From contig JAJJXM010000001.1 of assembly GCA_024516155.1 (NCBI GenBank), positions 1,550,001-1,614,000 on the forward strand: a stretch of 64,000 nucleotides of DNA, written 5' to 3'. This DNA is from Pyronema omphalodes (Eukaryota > Ascomycota > Pezizomycetes > Pezizales > Pyronemataceae). Below, piece by piece: positions 36,760-49,934 of the stretch (positions within the stretch are counted from its first letter, which is position 1; every line of letters starts with the position of its first letter). The notes beneath the pieces are model-generated. The model had not been told where the DNA came from. It made no database searches and saw nothing but the letters and a program-made list of their open reading frames with translations. Made by a program: the position numbers and the translations under genes.

Positions 36760-38671
36760 ATGGGGAGGACGGAGGTCCCGAGACGAAGAAGACGTGTGTG
36801 CAGAAGTCGTCAGGAAGAAACGAGGATATCGACAGCGATGAGATAGACAGAAGGAAGGAACCGGCGTTCCAGGTTATCGTTCTGGTAAGTTCGAAAGTTT
36901 ATGTTGCACTTTTGTTATGGCAAAGAAACCGCAGGCGAAGCCGACGAAAACGCATCTATTTCCAGCTGTAATCGCGAAGACGTACGTACTTTGTGACGAA
37001 GGCGGCGATAGTTGTAAACGGAGGTGATCCCTAGGTGATGCCAACAATTATGAGGGGGAGTGAAAAATGAAGCGAGGGGAAATATATCCTTATCTCACCT
37101 CTTTTTTTTTCTTTCCATGCGGAATCCCATCATTTATGTGTTTGCATTCAAAAAGACCATTCGCTGACCTCATCGGGTATGTGCAGGGATCTGGGGGAGG
37201 TCCAGCCGAAGGAAACGTTTCTGGATATCTGATACGAAGCACCGCAACGAATTGGTCGAAAAACTCAGTATTGGCAGTTGATGCGGGAACACATTTATCG
37301 GGGATTATTAAAATACTAGAAGAAAATGACAGAAACTCTAAAATATTACCAGCAGATGTAACATCGAATTCAACAAAAAGCAATGACATCACCGATTTTG
37401 CATTCGCTGGAGCGCCACTCCCTCACGAAAATCCAACCGCAAACGCTTCCCATATCCTACGAACCCTCATTTCAACCTACCTGATAACACACTCCCATCT
37501 CGACCATATCAGCGGCTTAATTATCAACACCGCTTCCTTCACAGACCCGTCGAACCCTAAAAAACTAGCAGCTTTACCACACGTAATAACATCATTAAAG
37601 ACTCACATCTTCAACGACGTAATCTGGCCCAACCTATCCAACGAAGAAAACGGTGTCGGGTTAGTCGCATACCAACGGCTCCAAGCCGCCTCTACATATG
37701 TCCCAGTCAGTGAGGGTCTAACAGCCCAAGTATGGCCGGTCTCTCATGGAAACTGCATGAAGAAGCACACACACTGGGGTCGTAAGTCGACCGCAGGGTT
37801 AGAAGGCATCGAGTCAGCACAAGTTCTGAAAGAACGATGGTGTGTAGTTGACAGCGCAGTATTCTTTATCCGCGATAAAGAAACGGGAGCAGAAGCCATG
37901 ATGTGGGGGGATGTTGAACCTGATTCCGTTTCTCATGATCCAAGAAACTCTGCAGTTTGGAGAGAAGCCGCAAGGAAAATCGTTATGGGATCTTTAAGAG
38001 CGGTTTTCATTGAATGCTCGTATGATGACTCCCAGCCGGATAATTGCTTATATGGCCACCTTTCTCCAAGACATCTTATCGCAGAATTGGAAGTATTAGC
38101 AGGTCATGTTAAGGACATCAAAGCCGCGGAAGCCAAGGGCCGTCAAGAAAAATTAAAGAGGAAGCGAGTAAGCGCAGATCTATCACTCGACAGTGTTCCC
38201 GAAGTTGGAGAGAGAGCCGAGCGAGACGAACGTATGGAGCGTACAGAACGCAGGAAACGATCAGCCTGTGGTTTAGAAGCCCCCCACGAAGGCCTTGGCA
38301 CCGTCTATGACGGCCGCGATACCTGTAACAGGGAAACCCCACCACCGACAGACTCAGGTTGGGAAACCGACATGAGTGATATATCACCGAAATGCCGTCC
38401 TGTGTCAAGATCTGGACTTTCGGAAATTCCTAGACTGGAACTCCCGGGAATGGCTCCGATGTATGTGGTCCCGGTTACCACGTCTAAAGAAAAGAGGGAG
38501 TGGAAAAATCCACTTAAGGGCTTGAAAATTGTTATCACGCATGTTAAGGATACTATGACTGGTGTTGATGTGGCGGGTAAGGTGTTGGAGGATCTGAAGA
38601 TGTTGGAAAAGGATACCAACTTGGGATGTGAGTTCTTGCTGGCGAGGCAGAGTGAGGGGATATATTTTTAG
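36760..38671 (+). CDS. PDE1: Class II (low-affinity) cAMP phosphodiesterase PDE1
   Basis: The long exon 37187-38671 joins to an upstream exon ending at 36884 (phase-0 intron of 302 bp, CTGAC branch), restoring the family start FQVIVLGSGGGPAEGNVSGY. Signature elements: AVDAGTHLSGI, the metal-binding THSHLDHISGL, VSHGNC, MMWGDVEPD, FIECSYDDSQPDNCLYGHLS, and the C-terminal ITHVKDTMTG and LGCEFL. An acidic/basic insertion interrupts the C-terminal half. The enzyme hydrolyses cAMP and tempers PKA signalling. The 5' end is unresolved. The upstream exon is open for 218 codons (36231-36884) with no ATG. The coordinates use ATG 36760 plus a weak 53 bp intron (36794-36846), giving 518 residues. The alternative is a non-AUG start or an unseen 5' exon. 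Confidence 0.85.
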
Positions 38672-39646
38672 GCGTTTCTAAAGGAGTGTGTGTGTTTGGG
38701 GGGTGTTAAGGGAGTGTGTGAGGAGAATTTCATTTTTTCCAAATATTTTTACGATGGGTTTCAAGTTTTTAACAACGGTGTTGGGGGCAATGTAACAATG
38801 TAACAATGTTGGTAAAGGTTCGATATCATCTGCATTTTATTGTCTTTTTTTGATTTTTTACGTATTATCGCTTTTCTGCTTTGCTTTTGCTTTTTGCTTT
38901 TCAGGGGCGCGTATGGGATGGGATGGGATATATACATGGTTGGTGATAATTTGGCGACTTGGCGACTTGGCGATTTGGTGGAACGGATGGGACTTATCAA
39001 CTTATCAAATAATTTATAGACTAGGGTTTGGGATATGGAGATAGGCATGTTTGGGATCGGTGTTTTTTGTTGTGTTATTTTTCTTTGAATTTCTTGATTG
39101 TTTTTTCGGATTGCTTTTATATCATATCGTCAGTTGGGAGAGATCAGAGGTTTAGCTCTGTATTTTTAGAATGGAAATATTGTTATGGGATGAAAAGAAG
39201 CGGCGAAGTGGCAAGGCAGTGAAGCGAAGTAAAGCGAAGCGAACTTTTCAAGTGACACAAAGCTACATTAATTCCGATCTTCTCGTAGCGAAACAATGAA
39301 CATAGTCCACATAGGGACTCTAGAGGAACTTCCTTCGTCATAAAATATCATTCGGTATAATCGTTGACATAGGTAAGTGTCTCCAAAAGCTTGAATCTCT
39401 TTTTTTTTTGCAAAAAATATATTCTGGGCGAACAACCCTTCTTAAGTTTTCTACTTTCCATCTCTCTTTGATTGAAACGGCCGGATACATACATACATCA
39501 ATATATCAATACATATCAATATACAAAGAAGATCCAGTCAAATCGAACGCGTACCTGCCTGAAAGCCATTAAACCAGAACCCCGGTACCAAACCCCAGAT
39601 CCAGGAACCTTATTTTTTCAATTTCATTTTTCTGTGGTGTGTGTGT

Positions 39647-39666
39647 GGGGGGGGGGGGGGGGGGGG
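39647..39666 (+). repeat. G20 homopolymer
   Basis: Twenty consecutive G preceded by a GTGTGTGT run and followed by a C-interrupted G-rich stretch to about 39682. Confidence 0.95.
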
Positions 39667-41198
39667 CGGGCGGATGGGGGGTACCAATCAGGACTCGGGA
39701 AATAAAAATAGCGAAAGGAACCCATCGAAGGCCCGAGGCGTGCCGCGTGAGGCGTAATAAACCATTCCGCCACGAGTGACGAGTATTAAATATTATTCCT
39801 ACCCAGCCTATCAAAACAAAGAAAAATAGCTGTCAAATTATCCGAGAGCAGGGTATGTAAGTAAACAATTTACGGGAATTGATGTTGCGGATATATTGGG
39901 GGGTCAGGAAGGCGGGACCTGGCACGAAATAAACTTGGTTATGATTTGATGGTTTAATGATTTTATGATTTTATGAGACGGATAAATATGCCCGGAAGGG
40001 AGTGCTGGTCTGTGAAGGTAATATTGAGGCGGGATGATGTATGGTGCCACGGGTATGTGTGGGGGAACTTCATCTATATACCCGAAATTGGGATGTTTTT
40101 CGGTCACAGAAATTGGTTATTGGATGAAAGTATAGTAGCAGGTATGGACGAATCGAGATTATGGCTAGAGTTATTGGTTGTCTAGTGTGGGGAATTGAAT
40201 GGGTTGGTAGGAAGGTTGGAGAGAGTGATAGTACATAAAGAAGACTAAAGTCATCAGAAACTCAACGTTCTTTGGGATATGTCCTTCCCTGGCGGAATTT
40301 AATTTCTACGCGGACTCGAAGGAATGCAATTTTTTATTTATGAGAACTTTACAGTCACCGAATAATTGTTCTCAGCTGGCAGGAAGCGTCAGAAACAAGA
40401 GCTGTCTTCAAGTATTGATACGCGACTTCGGAGTCTAGTTGTGGTATTTGAAGAATCTCAAAGGGACCATGATTTGAACAGACTCTTATCATAGGTGAAT
40501 ATTCGCGGTGTGTGCGAGAGAATTGGAAGGTAGTATGAACAAAGGAGTACGAAGCGATAAGGGGTCTCCGTCAGCTTGTATAAGAATTCACCAGTTGTTT
40601 GAAATAAATTAGATTTTTTGAGCTGAAATAGCTTTCACGATTATCTGACTGTACATCAAATTCATGGCGACACAATTCGTTGGTCAAAGCTAAATAGAGA
40701 CATAACTACATAGACAGGATGCGCGTCCTGTATATCTTCATCATATTCATACGAAGCTCACGATATTCTATCGCGCAAAATCAAACTTCAAGTGCCATAC
40801 TTAATCCATTTCTCAAACCCACCAAACGCACTGTCAATAGGCGATATAAGCTGAGGCATGCGACATTAAGACCAAAGGGCCTGAGAACGATCATGATTAT
40901 TCCTTAGTTACAGCGTGAGCTATTACAAAAGAAATAATTACCCCTCCTGTCATAGCCTACACTGTAGCTAATGAATAATCATGTAAGCTCTGTGACCCTT
41001 TGAGCACGGTGCCCATATCCTCAGCTGTAGGGGCAAGATGGAGCTTGCAGTGAATAAGCTCTTTGTCGAGAGCGAAACAGTAGTTTTCGAGTTCATATAT
41101 GCAATTAAGCCTAATCCACAAAACCAATAAGATCTGCAAGTCACAAACCCAGTCGATCCAAATCTTTAAACATGAGAAAATGCCGTGGTGCCAAAGAC

Positions 41199-41972
41199 CA
41201 GACCTCCCAACCGTATTGCCCGTGTACCGGGTGAAATCGTAAACCAGGTAAACTGAACTGACAATTCACAGTTAGTTGGTGCAGTTCTGGTGTCCCGGAT
41301 ACACAGTTAGTTCAGTTTTGAGGGGTCCATAGAATCAGGTAACTGCAGTGCACTGATTAAACGGACTCGATAAATACAAACCAGTTTAACGGCATTGGGA
41401 ACCAGTGCATGCAGGAATAAATAATATATTCAACCTCGTTTGAACCCACCGGTGGCCGAGCCTGCCAGTATCTCAACTCTCCTTATTCCAACAGCTTCTG
41501 GTAACCAGATTTCCCAACTTTTACAAAATGGCGGTGAACATGCTTTCAGTTCCCGCGATGACTGCCGAGTCCGGGCTGCTGTTTTCCGCATGCAAGTAGA
41601 TCATCATATAGGACCGCCATGCAATGCAGACAGGTACTCTGGAGGTAATGGATGGGCCCAAGAGCTTCAATCGTAGTCGTCAGTTGTGATTTCTGGTGAC
41701 CAATTTAGTATAGAATTTTGTTATGTATGCACTGAATAATATTTATTGCCCCTTCACAAACCGGTTCCTCTGGACAAACCAGTTTTCGCAGTTTTAAACA
41801 GTTCACCTGGTTTGCCAAGCCTTGCATTCAGTTAACTGGTTTTCGCAGTTTAACCAGTTTATACTACTGACAGTAAACTGAACTGGGTCGCCGTACAGTT
41901 CTCATATTCCAACAGTCCGTACAGTCCGTTTTGGTCGTCATTCTGTATTGGTTTGTACGACTGGGAGGTCTG
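41199..41972. mobile_element. hAT-like non-autonomous transposon (774 bp)
   Basis: Terminal inverted repeats: CAGACCTCCCAACCGTA at the left (41199-41215) and, inverted at the right (41956-41972), CAGACCTCCCAGTCGTA, 15 of 17 identical. The 8 bp flanks, CCAAAGAC left and CCATAGGC right, match at six of eight, as expected for an aged 8-bp target duplication, the size made by hAT transposases. Inside both ends are many short subterminal motifs of the AACTGGTTT/AAACCAGTT and CAGTTTA type in both orientations, typical of transposase-binding regions. No transposase is encoded; the central 79-codon frame (41440-41676) is unrecognised. Superfamily is inferred from end structure only. Confidence 0.72.
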
Positions 41973-44900
41973 CCATAGGCCTAACGCAAAACTGCGCCAT
42001 CCCCTGGCACAAAGGGTAAGGGGCAGTTCTGCGAGATTGACCGGGGGATCAATCCAAGATACTCATAGAAGGATACTAATAGAAAAGTTATGTGATGAGG
42101 TAGCTTGACGAATTGGTGGGTGATGGGGGGTATTTATAGGCTGTGGTCATGGTATATTCCGTATCAGACGCTGCCAAATTGGCCGATAAGATATGGACTG
42201 GAGGTAAACGGATCATCCTCTAGGCGGCGTGACCGGTAGACTGGCACGCGCTGTGATGTGGTGAGGTTAACCTGTATCATTTAAGCTATTGAAATAAAGG
42301 GATAACGGCATACGGCGAGTGTACAACAATCCCTCTAGCGGTACATAGATAGAGATGCTGTTTGGCGGCGGTGGGGGGCAGAAAAAAACCGCCCACTTCC
42401 AGCGGGGATAGCGATCATATCAATTAACTACAGAACTTCGAAGATAATCAAACATTGACGTTCTCTCGGAATCCCATGTCATTTATCGTGAGCTGAGACG
42501 TTTGGAGTCTAAGCCTCGGTCTGTGTAACGTATCCACTACCCGTACCCTATAACCTAAACAGGATGCAGCCTACCTCTTCCTCCACTTCCTCCACTTTCC
42601 CCTTTCCTAATTAGGATTTCTACTATACACAAGGGCCTGTTCTTACGCTTTCACTCCTTGCCATTTTTTCCTTTTTTGTCTTTTGTTCCGCATTCCCACC
42701 CATTTATCGACCCAAATCAACCGCTCACTTCAAATACCTGTTCCATCGGCAACACGTGAATCGCAAAGCTCTCGTATGAGAATCTACAATTCTCCCATAG
42801 TTGCGATAAAGTGTCTACTGCTAAACAAACCAATATGGTTGATATTCATCTTTCTGAGAGCCCCTTTCCTTTTTATTGCCTTGGCAGTCTGTTCTCTGAG
42901 AGAATGAGAAGAAAAACTCCCTTTTTTTCGTCTTTTTCCATCCCTTTTCTTTTTTCTTGATTCAACTTGGTCAAATATTACGCTTTTCGCGGCTCGCCCA
43001 TCTCCTTCTGAATGAAATGTTTAGTTCAATATGGAATAGAATATCAACTTCTCAGGAATACGACCGCCAAATATGCGTACTGGACTCAGTATTATGGCCG
43101 ATATTAAGATTGCATGGCATCCATTTGATACTGTCCATAGCTCACAGATGCCGCGGCGGCTATTGCCTATTGGAAACCTCCGGCGCTTGATATGTGCGGT
43201 AACGTGGCAAAACCACGCTTTGGCATGCCATGAACTCCGGATTTCTGTGCGGTTAATTTAATTTGCTTAGATGCTGCAGCCGCCGGTGGAATGGTAGGTC
43301 ATGTGTATCATCATGGAACCCGGTGGATCATGGTGGATCACTAGAGGTGTCAAAGGGTTGTACACTGTGATGTGTGGCTTGATTTGCGATGAAATTTTGA
43401 TGATGTGCGACTCTTCAACCAGTCATTTCAATCCTCGACTCAGCAATTCCTTTTCTATGGCCTGGACTCGACTATATTACCGATTTAAAATCTTTCAAAA
43501 CGCATAGATCCTCTATAAAATCCCCATTAATAACTAACATGACATTAGTTCTTAATGATCATCTTATCACTCGTTCTAAGTACAAGGCCCCCACCAAAGA
43601 ACCTAAGCACATACATAAGTTCACAAGAACCCCATGACTAGCCCGGCGAATTCTCGGTCTATTGACGGGAGATTTACGGGTCTAATCTTCATCTTCACTG
43701 CCTTAGAAGCATCGAGTCTATCCTTTCTGACATATGTATGTATGCTCGAGCGCCAATAGCGGCGGACGGGACCGTCATTAGAGTATGGATTAAAAAACCT
43801 GTCATTATCATTTAGGGCGGAGCACGGTGAAGGGTGATCTTTTCCGACGGTGGAATTTGTTTGTCATGTATGAAATTCGCAAGACCATCTTGGCTGCCAT
43901 GATGCTACCATGGACTTTCCATGTGTGTGTAAATTGGTGGCTAAACTTGCGGCCCTAGATGGCGGCTTTGAATGCTTGGTGTTTCTAGCATTGCTTGGCC
44001 TGGGGTAGTTGGTGCTTATTGAGATTTCGATGTGTCAAGATTGGGCTGAAAAAGTGGTCAGGAGAAATCTTAAAAGCCGTGCTATTGTTTGCCAAGGCAT
44101 TATTGCAAAGACGAATCTTTAAACGGTAGACGATGTGTTAAGGTTTTGTTAAGGGGTTTCTATGATCTTGGAAATGGTCAGCAGGTTGAAAAAAACTTTA
44201 AAGCTTCTCGGGGCTGGGAGCTCATCAATTTGCCAAGCTAGCGGCGATGTCAAATATGGAAAACTTTTGTTAAAAGGCTGAGTTTAAATTTTAACGTTCA
44301 TCTGAGAATAAGAAATATTCCATAGGTGGCGTCTTGGTATCATGATTGTTTTTTTCTTCTTCAATAAATATAGTCTCGGCATCCGCTGTCCTCCAAGCAA
44401 TGCGTAGTTGAGGCGTTTTTGCGTGCTTTGATCGATCTCGGCGGGGTCTTGGAGAGTTTTATGTTGCTGTCTTGGGGTCGGTCATTTCACTCCCCTGGTG
44501 TCCTGGTGTCTCCCCACAGCTTCATGATGAACCAATGCTATGAGAACTCGAGATAGTTTTTCTTACCAGAGGCCAAAGAATTAAGAAAGGCAAGTTGGGC
44601 GGTGAGATTTGACGATGGGGAAGACTTTGAAGTTTGGTAAGAGCTAGGGGTGCCCAGAATGCCCGGCGGAGCTCGCGTGCCAATAGCGGCGGACTGAGCC
44701 GCTTAGCTCGCCGCCTTTGGAAACAATGGGGTTGTTCGCCACCTATGGCTCCATACATACTGATGGCGACAGCTGTAACCTGTCAAGCATGATACCACGG
44801 TTCGCTATTGTTTCTTATGGATTCTAAGGTTGATTTTGGTTCACTCAATGGTTTGTATGATTGGATGGAGATGTGGTTTATATGTCTCTCGGTCTTGGTC

Positions 44901-46318
44901 GTGGATGGTATTTTCATTGCCCTGCGTCCAACATTCCGATTTCCGACGCAAACCAACACAACCATCCGACACACCGTATTGCGCCTCTTAAACCCTCAGT
45001 TGCATTCGTGGTTAACGTTTTATAGACAGCGGGTGAGGGGAGGGGGCGATAAGCACGACCGAGCTGGCCAGTGGATCCATGGGAATCCTCGCTAAACACT
45101 CTAGCCAGACCAGCCGAGCCCCATCCAGTTCGAGTGACTTGAGCTTCGATCTTCGTCTCCACAAACTATAGGAGCCCGTGGTAGGCTGGTGAGACCGGAG
45201 GAATCCACCAATCACTGATGAAAGTCGTGGGTGCTGTTCTTTGCTGGTTTGAATTCCGAGGTTTTTGCAAGCTGAATTCTGACCACAGTTGATTTATCTA
45301 TTTTTCAGCATCGCTCGAAACACACGTTGACAGTGGTAATGCGTCCAGACCTGGACTGCCGGTATTTCCAGCTTTGAGGTTCCACGGGGTTGCTGGGTTT
45401 GATACGCTTGCAACCTACAACCTTGGTAGTGCTGCCGGTTCATCGGGTCCACCATGTACACGTAGATCAGGAACTCCACCGGTCGATACCTAGATTCCAA
45501 TCAACCTCCTTGATGGCGAATCGATGGCGACCTACAAGAAGATTTTTAGATGCCGGTTGATTTTTTCGATGGCAATGGAATGGTGGATTACATACCCGAC
45601 TGTTTTGTTCACCGTCCTAAGAATAAAAAAGGAATTACAACCTTTTTTTGTTTCCCCTGACAGTACCCTGGAGGGCGACCGGTAATGGTTCCCTAAGTGC
45701 GGCACAGAGAACTGCTGAGGTTGATATCCAACAGAATTTGTACAAAATCAGGGTTAAAATTCAGGCCTGGAAACAACTGCAGTTTTCTGTGTCATCTCCA
45801 GCTGCTGGCTTCGGCAGATTCACAAGCTAAGGGCCTAAAAGACGGTGGTTAATTTCACGCATTGGTGTCTCGCTATAGTCCACCGACCTAGCAAAGCATT
45901 TGGGATCGACGCATATATACGCCCGGACATCGCCAAAGTACCCAGTCTAGTCAGTACGCAAAAGACAAGAAGCACTAATAGACACGGTGCGCTGACTCCC
46001 GCCGCCAAATTGATGGGAATTGCGGACACTCCCAGGCTTATCATATACACAAGCTTCCCCAGCTCCATCTGAAAGCTCGCTCGACAAGACCGGCAAGGAT
46101 TCAACTCTAATAGTTTTTCGATAAACTTTCGAAAAAGTTATACGAACACTCGACAACATTCGTCGATACTTACAAACGGTCGATAAAGGCAAACACCATT
46201 ACAACCTACAGACTACAACCCGAGGCACCAGACAACTACCCCACGATACTCCTCTAAAAAAACCATCAAAATATCCGCCCCACCAGAGCCCCCTCGTCGA
46301 GCTTCAAGCTCCTCCAGA

Positions 46319-46747
46319 ATGAACTACTCGACCCCCTCATCCATATCCTCGATATTCTCCTCTCTCAGCAATCCTACTTCCTATGGAATCCTCCCACTTA
46401 ACGCCCGGCGTCTACGACGAAACCTGCGTCACTATACATCTACCCCACCTCCGACTCCCGGATCAGACACTTCATCAATAACCTCGTCGTCATCCTCATC
46501 AAGTGGCCCTACATATGTTCCTCCACCGTACACAAATTGGGTATTTGTTACCTCGGCAGAGGTGTTAGCACGGGCGGCGGAGGGGGAGGATGATGGGGAT
46601 GAGGGAGAGCAAGTGGGGGAGGGTGAACATGGAGCAAAGGGTGGACAATCAGCAGCTGGAGGAACGATTGTGAAATCTGGATGGACGAAACGACAGTATC
46701 GGGAGGAGTCGGATAAGTTAAGAGGAAAGGAATGGGTATTCCAGTGA
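46319..46747 (+). CDS. Small Ser/Pro-rich hypothetical protein
   Basis: Single exon of 142 codons with a favourable start context (AGAATGAAC) after a long AC/CT-rich leader. The N-terminal half is Ser/Thr/Pro-rich with a basic patch (LNARRLRRNLRHYTS). PTYVPPPYTNWVFVTS follows, then an acidic Gly/Glu segment and a C-terminal basic helix (SGWTKRQYREESDKLRGKEW). No signal peptide or membrane segment. Not a family I recognise. Codon use and composition look coding. Isolated on the plus strand at the edge of the gene desert. Confidence 0.55.
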   Translation: MNYSTPSSISSIFSSLSNPTSYGILPLNARRLRRNLRHYTSTPPPTPGSDTSSITSSSSSSSGPTYVPPPYTNWVFVTSAEVLARAAEGEDDGDEGEQVGEGEHGAKGGQSAAGGTIVKSGWTKRQYREESDKLRGKEWVFQ

Positions 46748-49700
46748 TATCTTGGAAACTTATTATAAAACCCGAGAAGAAGAAGGAGGAACGGAAAGAG
46801 GATAAAGTAGAGACGATGGTTTATGATTTCAGCACACATGGGAGGGTTTATTTGTTTTTGGGATCTTTGAGTTTGATTTTTCGCACATATGCATGGAGTT
46901 TTTGGTTTTGCGAATTTAGCGGGGACTGAATGAACTTGGAGTATATACGGCATTGGCATGGCATTTTAGGTTTCTTTTGTATCATCATGGTTTTCATTTG
47001 TTTTTGTCTCTTATTAGCCGACGTACACGATATATTCCTGCACAGTAGCATTTTTTTCCTTTATGAATGCATAGCTCATCGGTTTTAGATGGCGTGTAAA
47101 AGAAGTATGTTTTTTGGTCTATGAGATTTCTTTTTCGTCCGTGGATATTTATTGTCAGCATTCTAAACGTTATCGATGAGTTTCTTTCTGGTTTTAAATA
47201 TTGCGTAATCCTATGCCGTACAGCAGAACGATTGAAATGATAAAATATGATTCACGTTTTTCAAATCCTTCGGAAATCTCCTACACTTTCCCATCTTAGA
47301 AATTCTCGTTGTTCATCTTCTGTCCATCATCCGTATACCCACGGAGATACTCCTCATGTCTTTAAAATTGCATCATCACACGTTTCCAATACAACCGAGC
47401 ATTCCGGACATGTACAGTACGAAATCCGATTCCCGGAAAGAAAAGCATCACCTAAACCTTTCCATTCTCTGATACATCATACGTTTTCCAGGACTATTTC
47501 CAAGTCACCTACCTCCAAAACATTGTATCCAAGCGTTTCCTTTCGTCTCGCGGCAATCGCGGATGCAAAAAATCCGAAACACAATTTATCTCAGCTTACT
47601 ATATACAAATATTCAAGTTTCAACACAGACAATCATTATCCCCTCGTATATCAAGTTGGTGGCGTTGTGTGTTTCAGCACGGCCCACGATGCACGGGACA
47701 ATATGGTATGCAAAGATTGCCAATATGTGCCATATAACATAACCCATATACCATATACCATATGCACAGCTACATTTTAAAACTTCACATATAGTACCGC
47801 TATGTATACATATGGTGCAAATATGTTAGGTAGGGCACATGCGTACTCTAGCGATACACGTGTGATGTTATGCCTGTGCATGTGCCTGATGATAACTCAC
47901 TCTATGCACAGGTTTATGAAGATATGCGATAAGGTATTCGAATAGTAATCATGCATGCCTTTAATTTCGCTTCAGAGAGCTTGTAGGTACGTATAGGGAC
48001 AGCAATTCATTGATAAAGTTTGGCCTGGCCGGAGCCTTCCATGGTGCTTGGGTTGAATAGTAATCAATCGGGTTACTTATTGTACTCTACTGTATGTACT
48101 AAATACTGTACCCCATCGCTGGAATTTGGAATGTTGAAAATTGGATTCTAGCCGGGTTTTGTTGGTTAGTTCGTTAGTTCCTTGAATTCGTTAAACATTG
48201 TTGTCGGTGTGAGAAAGTTAAGGAAGCTATGTACTAAAATATTTGCTACTGGTTACATATAGCAGTCAGTGCGTTTCTGGCCAGCTGGAGAAAGCGATAC
48301 AGTACACTGAAAAAACGAACTAAGCGCGTCTGTACATACAGTCTACTTCTACATACCATTGGAGGACTCGAGAAGTGACCGATACACCGATACACCGACG
48401 TGTAAGTACACACCGATGTTTTAATACGAGTATGATGGTCCGTGGTAACGTTCGTTGCCTAGTCTAACCCAATTTTCTACTTTAGTTAAATGTTTAACCC
48501 CCTCCCCTGCCCCCTCTATAAGCAGATGTACCTTCGACAGCTCGCTTTCGTTTGTAAAAGTTGGAGCTGGCGGTAGTTAACCGGCACCGGTACCAGTGCG
48601 CACGTCCATCATTCTGGGGTGGACCACCAACCCTTCTGCCTCAACACAAACATATTATTCTGGCCATGGCACGGGCCGCAAAATTGGCTTTTCCGTCGTA
48701 TGGTGGTGGTATGGGTTATAAGAGCTTTGGGCACCTCTATCAACTTACTTTCTGTCCTTACTTTCTTAGCCTTGTCATCCCCGGATCCTCAAAACAATCA
48801 GACTACAGGACTTACTTTAAAGCTTAGGAAGAAAAAACATATTATGGTTTACGGGATCGTTCCGTGATCAGTAAACATAAAAAGGGGATCAACCACCTAT
48901 GTCTGTACCATATGGGCACCATATATCCTGTATTATATAGAGCTGAAAAACCAAAACCAAATAAAAAGTAAAACCAAATAACAAAGTAAGACCAAATAAA
49001 AAAGTAAACAACCCGAACTCTATAAGCACGTACATACATACTCAAAAAGAAAATAATTTTTCAAAATATATACACACGTACCTATGCAAATCTCTCTCGT
49101 ATATGCAAACCATCACGATTAACGCATAACGCTATGTACATATGCTGGTTATCCAATTCCTACAGCTTATGATCAGCATGATATGGTACCTGCTCTATGT
49201 AAACCATGACCATACCGTGGTTGAATTTTATCCGTGCATCTCCGTGGAGGAGATGAAGAGATGTCTGATGCATATAGAGCACGTGCATACACATCAACAG
49301 ATCAACAGCATACATATAGACCATGACAAAGGAGGTACCAAGTACCGAAGTAGGAGTTGGTTTAAATCATCGAAACATCTGAACATCTACACTACACTAC
49401 ACTACACACCTGCATATCTGCAGACCTGTGAGTTGTCACATACATAGATGTTTCTGGATAATTTTTGAATCCGAGTCTCCTTTTCCTTCCGTCCTTCCCT
49501 CCTTACCTACTTTCCCTTGTTTTCTTTTCTTTCCCTCCGGCTACAAAAAAGTAAAAAGGAGGTTAAAAAAAATAAAAATCCCATTTTGATATACCGTTAC
49601 GCCTTACACCTTATACAATTCTATAATACACGCCATATGGCCTCCGTGACCCGTTTCTTTCCACCAAATTGCCGAAGATGGATCATATATCGATCCTGTC

Positions 49701-49934
49701 GGCTCTTTACCTTGTCCTTGCCACTCACATCTTCTCCGGCTGTATCTAGAGTGTTCGGCGGATACACCCTGCGGGTTTAATGGATGGGCTTTTATGCATC
49801 TTGCCACCACCCGCTCACCCGCTCTCAAAGGATCACCCTTCCTTCCCGGCTCAATTCCTTCATTCCTAATTCCTCAAGCCATCACCTCTGTATAGCCCTC
49901 CACAATCCCTCCCACCGCAACCTCATTCCCCTCT
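46748..49934. other. 3.2 kb spacer, no supported gene
   Basis: The frame at 47247-47780 (177 codons) and others are open but show no domain. AT-rich, with short ATACCAT-type repeats near 47720-47765. No RNA gene recognised. Confidence 0.5.

Larger units (their letters stand above)
38672..46318. other. 7.6 kb gene desert
   Basis: No supported protein gene apart from the transposon relic at 41199-41972. Contains a G20 tract (39647-39666) and a long pyrimidine-rich stretch near 42571-42710 that looks promoter-like but leads to no recognisable frame. A 16-bp match (GCCAATAGCGGCGGAC) recurs near 43754 and 44681. Confidence 0.5.

Noticed and set aside
37067..37186. ATG 37067 as the start of PDE1
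   Set aside because: This reading is intron-like (poly-T, CTGACC branch and GTGCAG at its end) and loses the conserved FQVIVL segment supplied by the upstream exon.
43749..44705. 16-bp identical word (GCCAATAGCGGCGGAC) about 930 bp apart
   Set aside because: Similarity does not extend beyond the word, so it is not a convincing duplication or transposon end.
47247..47780. 177-codon plus-strand frame
   Set aside because: Composition is AT-rich and unlike the neighbouring genes, the end runs into ATACCAT repeats, and no motif is visible. Not enough to call a gene.
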